Assembly (NCBI GenBank): GCA_016185865.1
Contig: JACPMU010000030.1
Span: 1 to 15,476, forward strand
Direction: 5' to 3'
Length of the DNA: 15,476 bases
DNA from: Candidatus Woesearchaeota archaeon
GTDB lineage: Archaea; Nanobdellota; Nanobdellia; Woesearchaeales; GW2011-AR4
Translations under genes and position numbers: made by a program
Part shown: positions 12,306-15,476 of the stretch, piece by piece
Numbering within the stretch: the first letter of the stretch is position 1
Layout of the letters: each line of letters opens with the position of its first letter
The notes under the pieces: model-generated
What the model saw: the letters and a program-made list of their open reading frames with translations, nothing else
Told to the model about the DNA's origin: nothing
The model's database searches: none

Positions 12306-13685
12306 ATGAGCAAATTCAAAACAATAAATCCGGCAACAGGGGAGGTTATTGATGAATATGAATTAATGCCAAAAGATGAGGTTCTTAATTCTGCAAAAAA
12401 AGCTGATGCCGCATTCCAGGAATGGAAGCAGCTTGACATTTCTGAAAGGGCAGATTATTTTAGAAGACTAGCGCAGGTTTTGAGAAACAACAGGGAGAAA
12501 TACGCAAAGCTAATGACTCTGGAGATGGGCAAGCCCATAAAGCAGGCCCTGGCAGAGATTGAGAAATGCGCTATGTCTGCTGAAGTCTATGCAGACAATG
12601 CAGGAAAATGGCTTGAGGAAGAGGCAGTGCAAGCAGACGGCAAAAAGCACATTGTTGCATTCGAGCCATTGGGATGCATTCTTTCAATAATGCCGTGGAA
12701 TTTTCCATTCTGGCAGGCATTCAGGTTTGGAATTCCTACTTTGATTGCAGGAAATGTTTCTATTTTAAAGCATTCCAATGCAGTGCCTCAATGCGCATTG
12801 GCAATTGAGGAGGCATTTAATGAAGCTGGCTTTCCAGACAATGTTTTCAAAACAGCCATTACAAATCATGAAACTGTTGCAGAGCTTGTCCAGTCTGACT
12901 TAATTAAAGGGGTAGCTTTAACAGGCAGCACAAGCGCAGGAATAAAAATTGCAGAGATTGCAGGAAGAAATTTAAAAAAAGTTGTGCTTGAATTGGGAGG
13001 CTCTGACCCGTTCATTGTTTTGGGCGATGCTGACGTTGAGTTTGCAGCAAAAAATGCCGTCATCGGCAGGACAAGCAACTGCGGCCAGAGCTGCATTTCA
13101 GCGAAAAGGTTTATAGTAATGAAAGATGCTGCAGAAGAATTTGCAGGTAAATTTACCGATGGGGTAAATAAATTGGTTATTGGCGATCCAATGGACATGA
13201 AAACTGACATCGGCCCTTTGGTCAACAAGGATGGATTAGTCCAAATTGAATCGCAGGTTCATGATGCAATAAGCAAAGGCGCAAAAGTATTGACAGGAGG
13301 CAAAAAGCTGGAAAGAAAGGGCTATTTTTACAGGCCGACTGTTTTGTCAGGCATTAAGATGGATATGAAAGTTGTTGCAGAGGAAGTTTTTGGCCCTGTT
13401 GCCCCAATCATTGTTGTCAATGATGAAGAAGAGGCAATTAAAATTGCAAACAATTCAGAATTTGGGTTGGGTGCAAGCATCTGGACAAATAGTGAAAGCA
13501 AAGGACTGGAAATTGCCAAAAAGCTTGATGCAGGCTCTGTTTTCATCAACTCAATTGTAAAATCAGACCCAAGGATGCCTTTTGGAGGGGTAAAGAAAAG
13601 CGGCATCGGAAGGGAGCTTTCAAAATACGGTTTAAGGGAGTTTGTGAACATAAAGGGGATTAATGTGTATGAGATTAGGAAATGA
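12306..13685 (+). CDS. NAD(P)-dependent aldehyde dehydrogenase (succinate-semialdehyde dehydrogenase-like)
   Basis: Oxidises an aldehyde to its acid with NAD or NADP in the cytosol. All 459 residues are present and of usual length. Catalytic C263 lies in SNCGQSCISAKRF, general base E229 in VLELGGSDP, the oxyanion Asn N132 in MPWNFPFWQ, cofactor-binding K155 in ILKHSN, and E360 in EEVFGPVAP. TGSTSAG (206-212) is the cofactor helix turn. The opening, INPATGEVIDEYELM, and the overall sequence are closest in style to GabD/Sad succinate-semialdehyde dehydrogenases, but the true substrate cannot be read here. The next genes are a 52-residue Cys/His protein and a TPP enzyme, suggesting oxidation of the aldehyde made by 2-oxoacid decarboxylation (inference). 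Promoter unclear; the sequence just before the ATG is AT-rich without Shine-Dalgarno. Confidence 0.94.
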   Translation: MSKFKTINPATGEVIDEYELMPKDEVLNSAKKADAAFQEWKQLDISERADYFRRLAQVLRNNREKYAKLMTLEMGKPIKQALAEIEKCAMSAEVYADNAGKWLEEEAVQADGKKHIVAFEPLGCILSIMPWNFPFWQAFRFGIPTLIAGNVSILKHSNAVPQCALAIEEAFNEAGFPDNVFKTAITNHETVAELVQSDLIKGVALTGSTSAGIKIAEIAGRNLKKVVLELGGSDPFIVLGDADVEFAAKNAVIGRTSNCGQSCISAKRFIVMKDAAEEFAGKFTDGVNKLVIGDPMDMKTDIGPLVNKDGLVQIESQVHDAISKGAKVLTGGKKLERKGYFYRPTVLSGIKMDMKVVAEEVFGPVAPIIVVNDEEEAIKIANNSEFGLGASIWTNSESKGLEIAKKLDAGSVFINSIVKSDPRMPFGGVKKSGIGRELSKYGLREFVNIKGINVYEIRK

Positions 13686-13694
13686 AGAGATATC

Positions 13695-13853
13695 ATGAAA
13701 ATAAACAAGCAATGGCATAAAAAACATAGAATGCCTAAAAATCCTTCTTTGCAACAAAGAGTTAGATGGCATCTTGCACATTCAAAAAATTGTGCTTGCA
13801 GACCTGTTCCTGAAAAGCTAAAAAAAGAGATTAAAAAGAAAATCAAAAAATGA
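13695..13853 (+). CDS. Small basic Cys/His protein between aldehyde dehydrogenase and TPP enzyme genes
   Basis: ORF of 52 residues beginning MKINKQWHKKHRMPKNP, then QQRVRWHLAH and KNCACRPVPEKLKKEI, ending in a lysine-rich tail. The W-H-x-x-H, W-H-x-x-H and C-x-C-R-P elements are regularly placed, as in a small metal-binding fold; I recall similar short proteins in archaeal genomes without a known function, but could not search. It starts 9 nt after the aldehyde dehydrogenase stop, and its TGA overlaps the next gene's ATG (ATGA), so it is translated within one operon. A weak purine-rich GAAGAGAT precedes the ATG. RNA or metal binding, or help to a neighbouring enzyme, are possible and unproven. 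Confidence 0.75.
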   Translation: MKINKQWHKKHRMPKNPSLQQRVRWHLAHSKNCACRPVPEKLKKEIKKKIKK

Positions 13854-15434
13854 AATCATCCGACTTATTTGTAAAATGTTTAGAGAACGAGGAAGTTGAA
13901 TGCATCTTTGGAGTTCCTGGAGAGGAAAACGAGGATATAATGATTTCCTTGATAAACTCAAAAATAAAATTCATTCCTACAAGGCACGAGCAGGGAGCTG
14001 CTTTCATGGCAGCAATATACGGAAGGCTGACAGTTGGCTGATGCACACCTTGGCAACATGCCCGTAGTTGCCATCACTGGACAAGGAGGCTTGCATCGCT
14101 TTCACAAGCAAAATTTCCAGTTTATTGATGTTGTAAATGCTTTCAAGCCGTTGACAAAGTGGAATGCATCAATCACAACGCCTTCCATAATACCAGAGGC
14201 TGTAAGGAAGGCATTCAAAACAGCTGAGATGGAAAGGCCAGGCGTGACTCATTTAGAATTGCCTGAGGATGTTGCAAAATTGGAAGCAAACAATGCAGTG
14301 CCGTTCCCGCGCATCAAGGTAAGAAGGCCAAGCGCTGACAGCAAGGCAATTGACAATGCGATTGAAATGATAAAGGAAGCGAAAAATCCATTGATATTGG
14401 CAGGCAACGGCTGCGTAAGGACAAGGGTCAGCAAGCAGCTGAATGCATTTGTTGAGGAAAGGGGAATTCCAATAGTGCATACCCAAATGGGCAAAGGCGC
14501 GATAAGCGACAAGTCAGAATATTCCTTGTTCACAACAGGCATTCATGCAAAAGACTATTATGTGTGCGGCTTTGACAAAGCTGATTTGGTAATCACGCTT
14601 GGCTACAACATTGTTGAGTTCTCCCCGATTCACTGGAACAAAAACAAGGAGAAAAAAATATTGCACATAGATTTTTTGCCGAGCGAGGTTGACGAGTACT
14701 ACAATCCCAATCTGGAAGTTGTTGGGGATGTGTCAAACACGTTATGGGTTTTAAGGGAAAGATTAAAGGACGAGCCGAAAAAAAATCCTGAATATTTTTT
14801 CAGGCTGAGAAAAACAATTCTTGATGACCATCATGAAAAGGAAAATGACAATGGGTTTCCTTTAAAGCCGCAGAGAATCATTCATGACATAAGAAAGGCA
14901 TTGAATGATGATGATATTGTGGTTTCAGATGTTGGCATGCACAAGATATGGACAGCCAGAATGTATAAAACCTATGAGCCAAATACTTGCTTGATTGATA
15001 ATGGGTTATGCTCAATGGGCATTTCATTGCCAGGAGCTATTGCCGCTAAATTGGTTCATCCTGACAAAAATGTGGTTGTTGTTTGCGGAGATGGGGGCTT
15101 TATGATGAACTCCCAGGAGCTGGAAACAGCATTAAGGCTTGGGCTAAGCTTTGTTATTGTCATTTTTAATGATTCAAAATACGGAATGGTAGAATGGAAG
15201 CAGCAAATACATCATGAAAAAACTTATGGAATTGAATTTACAAATCCTGATTTTGTAAAATATGCAGAAAGCTTTGGCGCAAAAGGGTACAGAATTAAGA
15301 ATGCAAAAGAATTTTCTGAAATCCTGAAAAAATCATTAAACGAAAAAATAATATCAATTATTGATGTTCCAGTTGACTATAACGAGAATTTTGAGTTGAT
15401 GAAAAAATTGGGGCAGGAGATTTGTCCGGTTTAG
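13850..15434 (+). pseudogene. Acetolactate-synthase-like TPP enzyme, broken by internal deletion and frameshift
   Basis: Thiamine-diphosphate enzyme related to the acetolactate synthase large subunit. Frame 1 (13850-14041) gives the N-terminus: FGVPGEENEDIM and the catalytic Glu in TRHEQGAAFMA, reaching YGRLT, then stops. The family sequence resumes in another frame as ADAHLGNMPVVAITGQGG from about 14037 and runs to 15434 with the TPP motif GDGGFMMNSQELETALRLGL and NDSKYGM. The family's segment between YGRLTG and VADAH, which holds the GPGATN motif, is missing: about 20 residues, or roughly 59 bp if usual spacing holds. The rest would give the normal length of about 550 residues. The second frame has no ATG start; TTG at 14034 is the only near choice, with a stop just upstream. 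Either a real recent decay or an assembly/sequencing error. It overlaps the preceding small gene by 4 nt. Confidence 0.85.
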
Positions 15435-15437
15435 ACT

Positions 15438-15476
15438 ATGAAAGTAAAATACAAAGAAGTTAAAACAATAAATGAA
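15438..15476 (+). CDS. Start of a further gene, cut by window edge
   Basis: ATG three bases after the TPP gene's stop opens 13 codons, MKVKYKEVKTINE, with no stop before the edge. Position suggests it belongs to the same operon. Too short to identify. Confidence 0.5.
   Translation, partial: MKVKYKEVKTINE

Noticed and set aside
14028..14041. Programmed frameshift in the TPP gene
   Set aside because: No slippery heptamer at the junction, and about 20 conserved residues are absent from both frames, so shifting would not yield a normal protein.

Overview
The window looks like part of a chromosome from a small, AT-rich archaeon, most likely of the DPANN group (Woesearchaeota/Pacearchaeota-like). 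The grounds are TATA boxes placed about 25 bp upstream of start codons with little or no leader, an archaeal methionyl-tRNA synthetase with several Cys-rich zinc knuckles, a class III (pilin-like) signal peptide, membrane-anchored winged-helix regulators, and Cys-rich surface proteins of DPANN style. The lineage is inferred from style, not from a marker tree. No rRNA, tRNA, CRISPR array or intact mobile element was found, and no gene-free stretch exceeds 300 bases.

Layout. (1) Positions 1-2218, minus strand: an FTR1-type iron permease (cut by the window edge) preceded by a 53-residue membrane protein in one operon, with a perfect 14-bp palindrome at its promoter; an ECF-S-like multipass membrane protein; a contiguous double hairpin with complementary loops; and a membrane-anchored winged-helix regulator. 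(2) 2309-4399, plus strand: metG, divergent from the regulator. (3) 4392-9610, minus strand: a five-gene cluster made of a 51-residue transposase-N-terminus-like protein and four exported or membrane-anchored proteins of unrecognised function. (4) 9611-9854: a divergent promoter region carrying six direct copies and one inverted copy of a TTAGGCACTA-like motif, several about 21 bp apart. (5) 9855-11489, plus strand: a DUF1858/A-type Fe-S carrier fusion, a peroxiredoxin and a ferritin-like (Dps-like) protein, an iron/oxidative-stress group whose second promoter carries another partial copy of the same motif. (6) 11547-15476, plus strand: a cysteine hydrolase of the isochorismatase family, tandem hairpins, an aldehyde dehydrogenase, a 52-residue Cys/His protein, and an acetolactate-synthase-like TPP enzyme broken by an internal deletion and frameshift; the last 39 bases begin another gene.

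How it fits together. Iron uptake (FTR1), Fe-S cluster delivery (A-type carrier), iron storage or detoxification (ferritin-like) and peroxide removal (peroxiredoxin) form a coherent iron/redox theme, with two separate operator-like signals. The four surface genes share architecture (Cys-rich ectodomains, single membrane anchors, and a shared short cytosolic helical module on two of them), suggesting one envelope assembly. The aldehyde dehydrogenase and the TPP enzyme could have formed a 2-oxoacid decarboxylation/aldehyde oxidation pair, but the TPP gene as written cannot make a normal enzyme. The strongest leads for undescribed biology are the TTAGGCACTA operator array, the double-hairpin element and the surface-protein cluster.
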